A stretch of 32,876 nt of DNA from Cyanobacteria bacterium UBA11153 (lineage in GTDB: Bacteria; Cyanobacteriota; Cyanobacteriia; Cyanobacteriales; Coleofasciculaceae), in contig DOIX01000344.1 in the NCBI GenBank assembly GCA_003511885.1, positions 1,771 through 34,646 of the forward strand, in the 5' to 3' direction. The stretch's first letter is position 1. Each line of letters starts with the position of its first letter. The notes under the pieces are model-generated. The model was not told where the DNA came from, did no database searches, and saw nothing but the letters and a program-made list of their open reading frames with translations. A program made the translations under genes and the position numbers. Positions 15,027 through 23,544 of this stretch are shown in pieces.

Positions 15027-16424
15027 ATGACTAACCATCTCGCCATTGCCACCGTCACAGCAACAATCCAAAACTTTTTGCAAATAGCCGCAGCACAAGT
15101 AATCGCCCATGATATCAGAGTAACAAGTGTTTCACCTCATGCCATGGGGACTGCCACACCAGAAACAGGATTGAATGTTTATCTTTATCAAATTGCCAAC
15201 AATTCGATGTTTAGCCAAGGTGGTATGGGTGGGCGCAGTCGTCCCGGAGAAATGGCGAAGCGATGGCGAAGTGCCCTAGATTTACATTATATGATCAGTT
15301 TCTATGGCAATGATAATACTTTAGAACCGCAACGTTTGATGGGTGCAACAATACGTGCCCTTACGGATCAAAGAGTTTTAACAAAAGAAATGATTGTCAA
15401 TGCCCTTACTGATGAAAAAATGAGTTTCTTAGATGGTTCTAACTTACTAGATCAGATTGAAGAGATCAATATTATGCCTTTGGATTTATCCTTAGAAGAT
15501 TTATCTAAAGTTTGGTCAGTATTTTTTCAATCTCCCTATAAACTATCAGTTGCTTATCGGGCAAGCGTAGTAATTATCGAAGGAGATACACCATCTCAGG
15601 TAGCATTACCAGTGCGTGCCCGTCAGTTTGGTGGCGTAGCACCCTTCTCCAAGGGACCAAGAATTGATACAGTTATGGCTCAGGCAGGTAAATTTGAGCC
15701 AATTCTGGCAGACAGTACCTTGTTAATTGATGGCAAAAATTTAAAAAATCAGATAACTCAAGTCTTGATCGATGGACAGGAAGTAAAACCAACCCAAATT
15801 ACCGATACCCAAATTATCGTACCCCTTTCCTCTCTATCAAAGAAAGATCTACGCGCTGGAATTCACAGCGTACAAGTAGTTCATCGCATCCCCGTCATCA
15901 TCAAACCCCCTTCCCATCAGGGGACATCTCAGACACCTCCCGATCGAGACGATACAATCAAATCAAAGGGAATACCCCCCATCATTCCTGCTGTCCAATC
16001 AAATCTTGCTCCTTTTACATTACGTCCCACCATCACCAAACTAAGTGTGTCAAAATGCGAACAAGATGAACGCGATCGCAGACCAGATGCCGAAGTACGG
16101 ATTCATAGCAATCTTACGATTGGCAAAAAGCAAAAAGTTGTCCTAGCTCTCAATGAAGCCTCAATCGACAATCCAGCCGCTTACTTATTTGAAGCCCTAC
16201 CCCGCCGTGCTGATGCTGTCTCTGTGAAAGTACCTATCGACGGCGTGAAACCAGGGCGATATTTAGTACGCTTGCAGGTTGATGGTGCAGAAAGTCAGCT
16301 AACTGTTGATACCAAGCCCAACAGTAAGACATTCAATCAATATATCGGTCCTAAAATTGTTATCAAACCACCAGAAAAAGTTGAAGGAGCAAAAGGGAGT
16401 GCGGAGCAGGGAGCAGGGGAGTAG
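15027..16424 (+). CDS. Pvc16-type (DUF4255) protein of a contractile injection system
   Basis: A 465-residue protein from ATG 15027, chosen because 'MTNHLAIATVTATIQNFLQ' is the typical DUF4255/Pvc16 start. The TTG at 14964 adds only a Lys-rich leader. The N-terminal Pvc16 domain (1-185) includes 'GLNVYLYQIANNSM' and 'LDLHYMISFYGND'. It is followed by an IPT/Ig-like domain (about 210-300, 'PRIDTVMAQAGKFEPI') and a second Ig-like domain (about 330-440). Pvc16-type proteins are linked to the cap or terminal end of phage-tail-like injection systems. In multicellular cyanobacteria such systems are known to anchor at thylakoids. No sheath, tube, baseplate or ATPase gene is present here, so this is an orphan or a split cluster. 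The last about 10 codons (KGSAEQGAGE) are encoded by a tandem-repeat array, so the native C-terminus may have been replaced. Confidence 0.85.
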   Translation: MTNHLAIATVTATIQNFLQIAAAQVIAHDIRVTSVSPHAMGTATPETGLNVYLYQIANNSMFSQGGMGGRSRPGEMAKRWRSALDLHYMISFYGNDNTLEPQRLMGATIRALTDQRVLTKEMIVNALTDEKMSFLDGSNLLDQIEEINIMPLDLSLEDLSKVWSVFFQSPYKLSVAYRASVVIIEGDTPSQVALPVRARQFGGVAPFSKGPRIDTVMAQAGKFEPILADSTLLIDGKNLKNQITQVLIDGQEVKPTQITDTQIIVPLSSLSKKDLRAGIHSVQVVHRIPVIIKPPSHQGTSQTPPDRDDTIKSKGIPPIIPAVQSNLAPFTLRPTITKLSVSKCEQDERDRRPDAEVRIHSNLTIGKKQKVVLALNEASIDNPAAYLFEALPRRADAVSVKVPIDGVKPGRYLVRLQVDGAESQLTVDTKPNSKTFNQYIGPKIVIKPPEKVEGAKGSAEQGAGE

Positions 16425-16489
16425 GGAGTAGGAGAGTAGGGAGTAGGGAGTAGGGAGTAGGGGAGTAGGGGAGCAGTGGAGCAGGGGAG
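16395..16489. repeat. Tandem GGGAGTA heptamer array
   Basis: About thirteen imperfect units of GGGAGTA/GGGGAGCA begin inside the 3' end of the Pvc16-type gene and run past its stop. A pyrimidine-rich run (CTCCCTTATCTCCCTTGTCT) right after could pair with it. This is the short tandemly repeated repeat (STRR) class common in cyanobacteria and prone to slippage. Confidence 0.85.
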
Positions 16490-16555
16490 AAAAAAGTACT
16501 CCCTTATCTCCCTTGTCTCCCTTTCTCCCCATCTTCCAATTAGGAGCATCAAAAT

Positions 16556-16786
16556 ATGGATGAAGAATGGATCAAACATAGCCTTAATCAAGAAATTGAA
16601 ATTCTCAGCTTAAACAAGTTGACAGAATTAGGCAATCAAGCTATTAGATTAAAGCTAATAGCAGGTCATGGATATCGAGGGGGTAAATATGAAATCTTGC
16701 GTCAGGGGAAAGCCCTGATGATGTCGCCAGAGGAAGCCCAGACTTATTTAGAAAATTTGATTAAAGACATTGGGGCTTCCTCCTAG
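16556..16786 (+). CDS. Small hypothetical protein downstream of Pvc16
   Basis: A 76-residue acidic protein with an AGGAG 9 bases before its ATG, so translation is likely. The middle part (KLIAGHGYRGGKYEILRQGK) followed by 'MMSPEEAQTYLENLI' suggests a small mixed fold. The family is not recognised and there is no signal peptide. It follows the Pvc16-type gene by 131 bases in the same direction and may belong to the same functional group. Its stop codon overlaps the start of a long inverted repeat that could terminate the transcript. Confidence 0.65.
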   Translation: MDEEWIKHSLNQEIEILSLNKLTELGNQAIRLKLIAGHGYRGGKYEILRQGKALMMSPEEAQTYLENLIKDIGASS

Positions 16787-16887
16787 AGAACCGATTCAGT
16801 ATTGCTAGAAACCGGGTTTCTCGTAAGTGCTGCCTGTGAAATTTGAGCGGTTTGCCAAAAGAAACCCGGTTTCTGAATCGGCTCTCT
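16785..16887. repeat. Long nested inverted repeat
   Basis: The outer arms AGAGAACCGATTCAG (16785) and CTGAATCGGCTCTCT (16873) enclose inner near-palindromes AGAAACCGGGTTTCT (16807) and AGAAACCCGGTTTCT (16860). Further AAACCGGG/CCCGGTTT units follow to 16995. It may fold into a large hairpin that acts as a transcript end for the gene at 16556. The AACCCGG motif is a common cyanobacterial dispersed palindrome. Confidence 0.75.
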
Positions 16888-17028
16888 AGCTTCAGGATCT
16901 TGAGGATACTACAATCTGCTCTATATCCCAATAAACCCGGTTTATCTGGGTTCGAGGGAAATTTTCTTTCCCCTTCAATACACAATAAACCGGGCTAATT
17001 TTAGCTAAATTATTCTTTCCATACAGGC

Positions 17029-17238
17029 TCAAATCCCTGGGATTTCAGATATTTTTCCCTTCAATTCTTCAACAGTGAAACGAGTCATTTCTTTCCATTC
17101 ATCAATAGTAAAATCATAGCCCCTTTCTTGAGCCATCAGGACAAATGTTTCCACATCAGGGGCAGTATTGAGTTCCTCCTTTAATGAAGGATTAGCTAAG
17201 GAATCTCTAAAAAGTCTAGTAACTTGCTCTTTTGGCAT
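17029..17238 (-). CDS. Nif11-like small protein
   Basis: A 69-residue protein with the Nif11 pattern: MPKEQVTRLFRD at the N-terminus, 'SLKEELNTAPDVETFVLMAQ' and the family hallmark 'ERGYDFTIDEW', ending 'EELKGKISEIPGI'. GGGAG sits 9 bases before the ATG. Nif11 proteins occur near nitrogenase genes in some species. They also serve as leader peptides for ribosomally made natural products, with a core peptide after a Gly-Gly/Gly-Ala cleavage site. Here no extended Cys/Ser/Thr-rich core follows and no maturation enzyme is nearby. A stand-alone Nif11 domain protein is therefore the safer reading. Confidence 0.8.
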   Translation of the reverse strand: MPKEQVTRLFRDSLANPSLKEELNTAPDVETFVLMAQERGYDFTIDEWKEMTRFTVEELKGKISEIPGI

Positions 17239-17596
17239 TTCTGTTCGCTCCCATTGGGCTATATAGTGCTAACCTAGCAAAGTTAAGCATGAACAATACA
17301 AATTTTAATTAAATTTACAAAAAATTGGTATATCCATATTGCGATTGATACAGCAACTCCTGCCATAATTGCGTCCGAGTTGAAGGCTGCTTTGGTGCAA
17401 TGGCACTGATTGGGGTGAGAATTTCTCCATCAACAGCAATTCAATTGGAGGGAATATGAGTTTTCAAGCTACAAGATATCAAAAGACAGTTGTCGTTTAC
17501 TGGCAACACAATCTTCAAGGTATAAATTGATTAATTATCGGGAAGACATTCCTTTAAAAAATAAATTACTCAGGTATTTTAACTTTAGCTTGAGCT
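17239..17596. other. Gene-free stretch containing an effector-locus repeat
   Basis: No family-supported frame was seen. A 38-nt segment at 17430-17467 is identical to 32604-32641, where it encodes the C-terminus and 3' flank of a gene. A formal plus-strand reading from ATG 17456 with GGAGG upstream gives only about 24 codons. Confidence 0.5.
17430..17467. repeat. 38-nt repeat shared with 32604-32641
   Basis: Identical over 38 bases to the segment near the right edge. Read on the minus strand it encodes 'LKTHIPSN' plus a stop. It is most likely the tail end of a deleted relative of the gene at 32615. Confidence 0.8.
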
Positions 17597-17860
17597 TTAG
17601 TCAAAGAGGTTACAGACGAACTTTCCCGTTTTATCAATGTAACCCCAATTGGTGTACCTATCAATATTTTTAGAGTCTCTTATCCTTACCTCTGCCAAGC
17701 CACCCCGGAAGGAAGAAGGCTCATCAAATTTAGGCGGAATCGCTATATTCCCCTGGGAATCTATATAACCATAACTAGATTTATTATTCTCAAACACTGC
17801 GACAACAGCCAATCCTTCCGAGAATGGCCAAGCCTCAGAAAATCTGGTTCTCCAGGACAT
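17597..17860 (-). pseudogene. WG-repeat protein fragment
   Basis: An 87-residue frame with about one and a half WG (beta-leucine-rich-like) repeats: 'FSEGLAVVAVFENNKS', 'YGYIDSQGNIAIPPKFDE', 'GGLAEVR' and 'WGYIDKTGKFV'. WG proteins normally contain many such about 45-residue units and are several hundred residues long. Here there is no signal peptide, no SD before the ATG at 17860, and a stop (TAA) just upstream. I read this as a leftover of a larger gene. It could still be a minimal expressed protein. Confidence 0.6.
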
Positions 17861-18088
17861 CGGGATGCTAAATTATTAGCATTAACTTAAATAAAGCATT
17901 GCCCAGTAATGATCATGGCTAAGATTCTCAATGATTTTATGGCTCTATTGACTGAAATATAGGTATAGCAATGCGCGCTGGGATGGTTACAACTAGTAAG
18001 CCCTAAGTATTGATTAATCAATCATTGATCAGAAAAATTTGTAACTACACTCTTCAAGCACTGCTATAACGATAACCTAATATCTTGA

Positions 18089-19330
18089 TTAGGGATAAAC
18101 TTTTGTTTCGGGAATTGGTACTACAAACTTTCCTCCCCATTCCCGAATTTTTGCCATTTGTTCCATCACTTCATCTTTGAGATTCCATGCCAGAATTAAT
18201 AAATAGTCAGGCTGGGTTTCCCAAATTTTATCTGGGGATAAAATGGGGATATGGCTACCTGGCATAAACAATCCCTGTTTGTGCGGATTGCGATCCACGA
18301 CATAATCGATAAAGTCTGTACGAATACCGCAGTAATTGAGGAGGATATTCCCTTTAGATGGCGCACCATAAGCAACAATTACTTTTCCTGCTTCTTTGGC
18401 TTCGATCAGAAAACTCAATAGTTTCCGTTTCGTTTCTTTAACTCTTTCCCCAAATTTTAGATAAGTTTCGATTTGGTTTAATCCGGCGGCGATTTCCTTT
18501 TGTTTTACTTCAGCGATGCGATCGCTTACAATTGGTGTTGGTAGATTGTCATGCTTACCATAGATCCGAATCGAACCTCCATGAGTAGGAATTTCTTCGA
18601 CATCAAAGAGGGTTAATCCGTGAGTGGCGAATATTTTCTCTACAGTTAATAAGGATAAATAAGAAAAATGTTCTTCGTGAATTGTATCAAATTGATTTCC
18701 TAATACGATTTGCAATAAATGGGGAAATTCCATTGTCAAAATACCAGATGGTTTTAAGACAAGCTTCATTCCGGCGACAAAATCATTCAAATCTGGTACA
18801 TGAGCTAAAACATTATTTCCTAATAAAAGATCGGCTTGTTTGCCTTGGGAAACCACTTCTTTGGCTGTTTCTACACCAAAAAACCTGACCAGAACAGGAA
18901 TACCTTTTTCTTGGGCTACTTTCGCTACATTACCAGCAGGTTCTATCCCCAAAACAGAAATTTGTTTTTCCTGAAAATATTGGAGCATATAACCATCATT
19001 ACTGGCAATTTCCACAACTTGACTATTTTGGTTAAGCCCCAATTTGGCGATTATCATATCGCTGTAAGCTTTGGCGTGTTTTAGCCAACTATCCGAATAG
19101 GAAGAAAAGTAGGGATAGTTACCATCACCAAACATATATGCTGGCGATTCGATTTCTTCTAATTGCACCAACAAGCATTTGTCGCAAACATTAGCCCGAA
19201 TCGGATAAAAGTTCTCAACCCGATTTAGCTGCTCTTGACTTAAATAATCATTGGCTATTGGTGACATTCCTAAATCGGCAAAATTGTGTTTGATGGGGTT
19301 TTTGCAGAAAGCGCAGTGAGAGTTTTTCAT
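18089..19330 (-). CDS. SAM-dependent sugar C-methyltransferase
   Basis: A 413-residue enzyme with the three-part layout of NovU/TylC3-type NDP-sugar C-methyltransferases. The N-terminal zinc-binding part has Cys6-x2-Cys9 and a second Cys-x2-Cys ('CDKCLLVQLEE'). The SAM fold has 'VVEIASNDGYMLQYF' and 'LLLGNNVLAHVPD'. The C-terminal Rossmann-like domain has 'VIVAYGAPSKGNILLNY'. It would add a methyl group to a keto-sugar nucleotide carbon. It is the last gene of the minus-strand sugar operon, 80 bases after the SAF-domain oxidoreductase. Length is normal and the frame intact. Together with rfbF/rfbG it suggests a CDP-linked branched sugar. The exact methylated carbon is unknown, with C-3 being usual in this family. 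Confidence 0.87.
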   Translation of the reverse strand: MKNSHCAFCKNPIKHNFADLGMSPIANDYLSQEQLNRVENFYPIRANVCDKCLLVQLEEIESPAYMFGDGNYPYFSSYSDSWLKHAKAYSDMIIAKLGLNQNSQVVEIASNDGYMLQYFQEKQISVLGIEPAGNVAKVAQEKGIPVLVRFFGVETAKEVVSQGKQADLLLGNNVLAHVPDLNDFVAGMKLVLKPSGILTMEFPHLLQIVLGNQFDTIHEEHFSYLSLLTVEKIFATHGLTLFDVEEIPTHGGSIRIYGKHDNLPTPIVSDRIAEVKQKEIAAGLNQIETYLKFGERVKETKRKLLSFLIEAKEAGKVIVAYGAPSKGNILLNYCGIRTDFIDYVVDRNPHKQGLFMPGSHIPILSPDKIWETQPDYLLILAWNLKDEVMEQMAKIREWGGKFVVPIPETKVYP

Positions 19331-19410
19331 GGTTATTTTGTCCCGATCTTCTGTGGTTATGGTTATTTTGCCCTTATTTGGTGCAGTTATTGTTAACGAA
19401 ATCGGTAGTT

Positions 19411-20724
19411 TTATGATTTAATTAACAGTTTTTCTACAGGCTGGAAGTAGTTATTTTGTTCCGATCTTAAGCGATCGCAAAGTCTATCTGATGGCAATTC
19501 TAGATCTTGGTAAGTCAATACTTGGTCTTGAGGAATATCTCCTTTGAGGCGACAACCCTCGGCTAAACCGATTGGCAATAGATTTTCCGATCTTACCACA
19601 TCAGAATTTTCGCACTGACCGTATACCATATAGCCGCCGATACCGTCCAAAGTTTCTCCTTTTTTTAGATTAGTTTTAGCCGTAGCTACCACATCTACAA
19701 CAGGACCACCCAAAGGCGCTAATATCACATCTTGAAACAAAACAACTCTAGCTACTGATATGGGTACTTCAAAGTAACAGAGATGGTAAGGAGTGTAGAA
19801 GCTGTATAGAGGACCTTCACCTAATTTAAAAAGATTGAGATAATGGCGATGTTTGGGGTCGTCGTTGGTAGCAAAAACAAAGACACCGGGACTAGGTTTA
19901 GCACCTAAAGCATAGTCTACAATGCCACCCCATTCTTTTAGTTGGTCTACGTCATACATCTTAGTCATTTCATCAATATGACCGGAGTATTGATATCCCA
20001 ACATACCACGTTTGGCGACTCTCATTCCTGTCCCGTTGGCAACGATGGCTTGCTCAAAAGATATTTTAGTCCCATCAGCAAAACTTGTCACCATATTTAG
20101 TGCTTGATGCCATTGTTTGGCAAAAGCTGCCTGGGTAGTCGGGTTGCGATAAGGGTCTTGCAATCCTTTAATATTACCGCATAAAAGAGGAGTTAAACCG
20201 ATACTTTTAACGAACCGATAAAGGTTCATTTGGACACCAGGTTGATCGCCATCACAGGCAGTGATAATTACACCAGCACGATCCGCATAAACTTTCAAAA
20301 TTGGACCGATTGTGGCATCTAATTCAGCATTCATTAAGATCGTAGGTTTGCGATTTTCTATTGCGGCTATGACCACTTGAGCCGCAAATTCAATAGTACC
20401 AGTAACTTCAATTAAAGCATCGATCCCTTCAGTTTGACATAACAGGAAGGCATCATCAGTTATCGCATATTTTCCTTTGGCGATCGCATCTTCTAAATCG
20501 GTAACGTTATTAACAACATAAACGGCTTCAACTCCCGCCTCATGATAAGCTTGCTTGGCTTTATCCAGGTGTCGGTTAAAGATAGCTACTAGCTTCATTC
20601 CGGGGACAGAATTGATGATTTGGTTGGCAATACCTCGCCCCATCGCCCCAGCACCAATCATCCCTACTTTGATGGGGTTCCCTGCTTCTGCACGTTTTTG
20701 CAGCGCTCGATCGACAATAATCAT
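19411..20724 (-). CDS. NAD(P)-dependent oxidoreductase with SAF domain (homoserine dehydrogenase-like)
   Basis: A 437-residue protein starting at ATG 20724, where GGAGG lies 7 bases upstream. The longer frame adds residues read from the rfbC 3' end. The Rossmann motif 'KVGMIGAGAMGRGIANQI' (about 20-38) is followed by 'ALIEVTGTIEFAAQVVIAAI' and 'NAELDATIGPIL', a pattern of homoserine dehydrogenase-like N-terminal domains. The C-terminal SAF-like segment ('DVVATAKTNLKKGETLDGIG') is found in sugar-handling and sialic-acid-type proteins. The SD is embedded in the last codons of the epimerase gene, and only 2 bases separate stop and start, so the two are coupled. The likely role is reduction or rearrangement of the keto-sugar nucleotide. 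The substrate is inferred from context only. Confidence 0.82.
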   Translation of the reverse strand: MIIVDRALQKRAEAGNPIKVGMIGAGAMGRGIANQIINSVPGMKLVAIFNRHLDKAKQAYHEAGVEAVYVVNNVTDLEDAIAKGKYAITDDAFLLCQTEGIDALIEVTGTIEFAAQVVIAAIENRKPTILMNAELDATIGPILKVYADRAGVIITACDGDQPGVQMNLYRFVKSIGLTPLLCGNIKGLQDPYRNPTTQAAFAKQWHQALNMVTSFADGTKISFEQAIVANGTGMRVAKRGMLGYQYSGHIDEMTKMYDVDQLKEWGGIVDYALGAKPSPGVFVFATNDDPKHRHYLNLFKLGEGPLYSFYTPYHLCYFEVPISVARVVLFQDVILAPLGGPVVDVVATAKTNLKKGETLDGIGGYMVYGQCENSDVVRSENLLPIGLAEGCRLKGDIPQDQVLTYQDLELPSDRLCDRLRSEQNNYFQPVEKLLIKS

Positions 20725-20726
20725 TT

Positions 20727-21272
20727 TTATCCTCCTATAAGAACCGATTCTAATAATGGCCAACTTGTATCTTTTAACGAAATTTCACTCACTGAGATCG
20801 GCCAATTTATATTAAGTACGGGATCGTCATAACGGATACCTCGTTCGTATCCAGGAGTATAACACTCGCTCACTTGATACATTGCTTCAGCACCATCTGT
20901 TAAAGCCTGATAACCATTAGCAAACATTTCCGGAACGTACAAAGCCTGGTGGTTTTCTGCTGTTAATTCCACACCAATATGAGATAGATAGGTAGGAGAT
21001 TGAGGGCGCATATCTACAATCACTTCATAAATCGCACCTTTGCTACAGCGAATTAATTTGGCTTCTGTTACTGGATAAATTTGATAGTGTAATCCCCGTA
21101 GGGTACCTTTTTTGGGGTTAAAAGATAGGTTGGTTTGAGCCAGAGGTGGTTTTAATCCTAATTCTACAAATTCCTGGGCGCAAAATATTCGCCCAAAAAA
21201 TCCTCGTGAATCTGATATTTTTTCGATCTCGACTAGGAAAGAACCTTTTAGCTTTGTTTCGGTGAATTTCAT
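20727..21272 (-). CDS. rfbC: dTDP-4-dehydrorhamnose 3,5-epimerase-type (RmlC/RfbC) enzyme
   Basis: A 181-residue cupin enzyme of the usual length. 'SDSRGFFGRIF', 'GTLRGLHYQIYP' (catalytic His region), 'GAIYEVIVDMRPQSPTYLSH', 'YVPEMFANGYQAL' and 'IRYDDPVLNINWP' are family hallmarks. It would epimerise C-3 and/or C-5 of a 4-keto-6-deoxy sugar nucleotide. Next to rfbF and rfbG, a CDP-linked 4-keto-6-deoxyglucose is the probable substrate, although most relatives use dTDP sugars. It overlaps the oxidoreductase's SD, so the downstream gene is translated in tandem. No active-site loss was seen. Confidence 0.9.
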   Translation of the reverse strand: MKFTETKLKGSFLVEIEKISDSRGFFGRIFCAQEFVELGLKPPLAQTNLSFNPKKGTLRGLHYQIYPVTEAKLIRCSKGAIYEVIVDMRPQSPTYLSHIGVELTAENHQALYVPEMFANGYQALTDGAEAMYQVSECYTPGYERGIRYDDPVLNINWPISVSEISLKDTSWPLLESVLIGG

Positions 21273-21466
21273 GGTTTAAGTCACTCAGGATTGATATCAT
21301 GTCCTTTGGCATGATCCTTGTCAAATTTAACCGCATATTAAGGCTGAGATATTTTTTGACATGGTGGATGCCACTGAACTTAATATTATGGAGTGATGCT
21401 ATTTGGATATGGATGGTCTGTTATTGTGAAGCATAATGCACCCTGAAGATGGATGGTTTTGGTAAA

Positions 21467-22594
21467 TTATTTTACTGAGAAAGCCGTCGGTTGAGCGATT
21501 AAGGAGTGAGATGCAATTAGTTTTTCTTCTAAGCGTTGGTAGCGCTTAATTTGGTCTTCCACAAGTTCTCGAATATTCTCTTTATTTAGATAGCCTTGGT
21601 AAAATTCTACTATCCATTCGAGAGTTTCTACCAAGGATAATGTTGGTTGCCAGCCTAATTGAGATTTTGCTTTTGAGCAATCAAGTTTTAAATATGTATC
21701 TTCGTGAGGGTGCTGTCCTTTATCTAATTCCCAACTGGCTCCATTTCCCCATAATTTTGTTAATTCCTCTACAATCCAAGCTACAGGTTTGGCATCGTCT
21801 TCATTGGGACCAAAATTCCAAGCTTCGGCGTATTTTACCCCATATTTCCATAAATATTCGGCTACGGACAAATAACCGCTTAAAGGTTGCAAGACGTGCT
21901 GCCAAGGACGAGTAGCGTGGGGGTTACGAATTAAGACGGATTGCCCGATCGTAAATGACTGGATAATATCTGGTATTAAGCGATTTGCTGCCCAATCACC
22001 GCCACCGATGACGTTTCCTGCCCTGACACTTGCTAATGCTACCTGATGGCGATGGTAATCAGGAGGAGAAAAATAAGAATCTCGATAGGCGGAAATGACT
22101 ATTTCCGCACAAGCTTTGCTACTAGAATAGGGATCTTTACCTCCTAATGTTTCATTTTCTCGATAACCCCAAACCCATTCTTTATTTTGGTAGCATTTAT
22201 CGCTAGTAATCGAGACAACTGTGCGGACGCTGGGAGTGTGACGCACTGCTTCTAAAACGTTTACTGTTCCGATAATATTTGTTGTGTAAGTTTCTACTGG
22301 ATGGTGGTAGGAATAATGGACTAATGGTTGGGCAGCCATGTGAAAAACAATTTCTGGCTGATGTTGTGCCATGATTTCTTTAAGATTTGCCAAATCTCGA
22401 ACATCGCCAACAATAGAAACCATCCCCTCCGCAACATTTGCTAGTTTAAATAGACTGGGTTCCGTTGGTGGTGGCAAGGCATATCCAATCGTTTTTGCCC
22501 CCAGGCTTTGCAACCAGATGGATAACCAACTTCCTTTAAATCCGGTATGCCCAGTAATCAACACTTTTTTGCCATGCCAAAAGTTATAATCCAT
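21467..22594 (-). CDS. rfbG: CDP-glucose 4,6-dehydratase
   Basis: A 375-residue short-chain dehydrogenase-type enzyme: 'KVLITGHTGFKGSWLSIWL' (NAD-binding), 'VFHMAAQPLVHYSY', 'VVSITSDKCYQN' and the catalytic Tyr-x3-Lys in 'DPYSSSKACAEIV'. The 'ASVRAGNVIGGGDWA' and 'RPWQHVLQPLSGYL' segments are characteristic of RfbG. It converts CDP-glucose to CDP-4-keto-6-deoxyglucose, the product entering the epimerase, methylation and reduction steps encoded just downstream. It is preceded by rfbF by 82 bases. There is no RfbH-like C-3 dehydratase in the window, which argues against a 3,6-dideoxyhexose end product. Confidence 0.93.
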   Translation of the reverse strand: MDYNFWHGKKVLITGHTGFKGSWLSIWLQSLGAKTIGYALPPPTEPSLFKLANVAEGMVSIVGDVRDLANLKEIMAQHQPEIVFHMAAQPLVHYSYHHPVETYTTNIIGTVNVLEAVRHTPSVRTVVSITSDKCYQNKEWVWGYRENETLGGKDPYSSSKACAEIVISAYRDSYFSPPDYHRHQVALASVRAGNVIGGGDWAANRLIPDIIQSFTIGQSVLIRNPHATRPWQHVLQPLSGYLSVAEYLWKYGVKYAEAWNFGPNEDDAKPVAWIVEELTKLWGNGASWELDKGQHPHEDTYLKLDCSKAKSQLGWQPTLSLVETLEWIVEFYQGYLNKENIRELVEDQIKRYQRLEEKLIASHSLIAQPTAFSVK

Positions 22595-22676
22595 TTGCCT
22601 CCCTATCGTTAAACTTTCTATAGTTAAAATTTACCTGGTCAAATTTTACCTAGGCAATTTTCAATTCAGCTTCACC

Positions 22677-23453
22677 CTATTCCCAAACTTTCCAAGGAAT
22701 CTTCCCACTTTTCCAGATATCTTCCAGGTAGTTTTTATCTCGCAGAGAATCCATACTTTGCCAAAATCCTGTATGCTTATAAGCAGATAAATATCCCTTC
22801 TGGGCTAGTTGCTCTAATGGTTCTTGTTCCCACACAGTAGAGTCACCTGCAATATAATCAATTACATCAGGTTCTAGCACGAAGTAACCCCCATTAATCC
22901 AAGCACCATCACCTTCGGGTTTTTCCCGAAAATGGGCAATTTTAGTTTTACTTTCATCAAAGGCAAGTGCCCCATATCTTCCTGGTGGTTGTACTGCCGT
23001 TAAAGTTGCTAATGCTTTTTGTTCGCGGTGAAACTGAATCAATTCATTAATATTCAAATTAGTCACGCCATCGCCATAAGTCAAACAAAAAGTTTCGTTA
23101 CCAATATACTCCTTCGCCCGCTTTAATCTGCCACCTGTCATTGTATTTTCCCCTGTATCGATGAGAGTAACCCGCCATTGTTCCGCATTACCTTTATGAA
23201 TACTCATTTGGTTGTATCGCATATCAAAGGTGATATCAGACATCCGTAAAAAATAGTTAGCAAAATATTCTTTAATTACATATCCTTTATAACCGCAACA
23301 GATAAGAAAATCATTAATTCCATAAGCTGAGTATATTTTCATGATGTGCCACAAAATTGGCTGATTGCCAATTTCCACCATGGGCTTCGGTTTAATCGTG
23401 GTTTCTTCACTGAGTCGGCTGCCATAGCCGCCAGCCAAAATTACTGCTTTCAT
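22677..23453 (-). CDS. rfbF: Glucose-1-phosphate cytidylyltransferase
   Basis: A 258-residue nucleotidyltransferase with the signature start 'MKAVILAGGYGSRLSEETTI' and 'KPKPMVEIGNQPILWHIMKI'. It also has 'FCLTYGDGVTNLNI' (metal-binding Asp) and 'WINGGYFVLEPDVIDYI'. It makes CDP-glucose from glucose-1-phosphate and CTP, the entry step for rfbG. The length matches RfbF and the frame is intact. It stands 91 bases after the glycosyltransferase at 23545, in the same operon direction. Confidence 0.94.
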   Translation of the reverse strand: MKAVILAGGYGSRLSEETTIKPKPMVEIGNQPILWHIMKIYSAYGINDFLICCGYKGYVIKEYFANYFLRMSDITFDMRYNQMSIHKGNAEQWRVTLIDTGENTMTGGRLKRAKEYIGNETFCLTYGDGVTNLNINELIQFHREQKALATLTAVQPPGRYGALAFDESKTKIAHFREKPEGDGAWINGGYFVLEPDVIDYIAGDSTVWEQEPLEQLAQKGYLSAYKHTGFWQSMDSLRDKNYLEDIWKSGKIPWKVWE

Positions 23454-23544
23454 TTAATTACCTCATACTCGATAGCATTATTTGTTTCCTAAAACCGCCA
23501 GTAACTTGATCGTAATCAATTCTAATTAGTAAATATAGTTCCAA

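Noticed and set aside
17456..17530. Tiny plus-strand gene with perfect GGAGG before ATG
   Set aside because: The SD-ATG lies entirely inside the 38-nt repeat that encodes the opposite-strand gene tail at 32615, so the site is coincidental.
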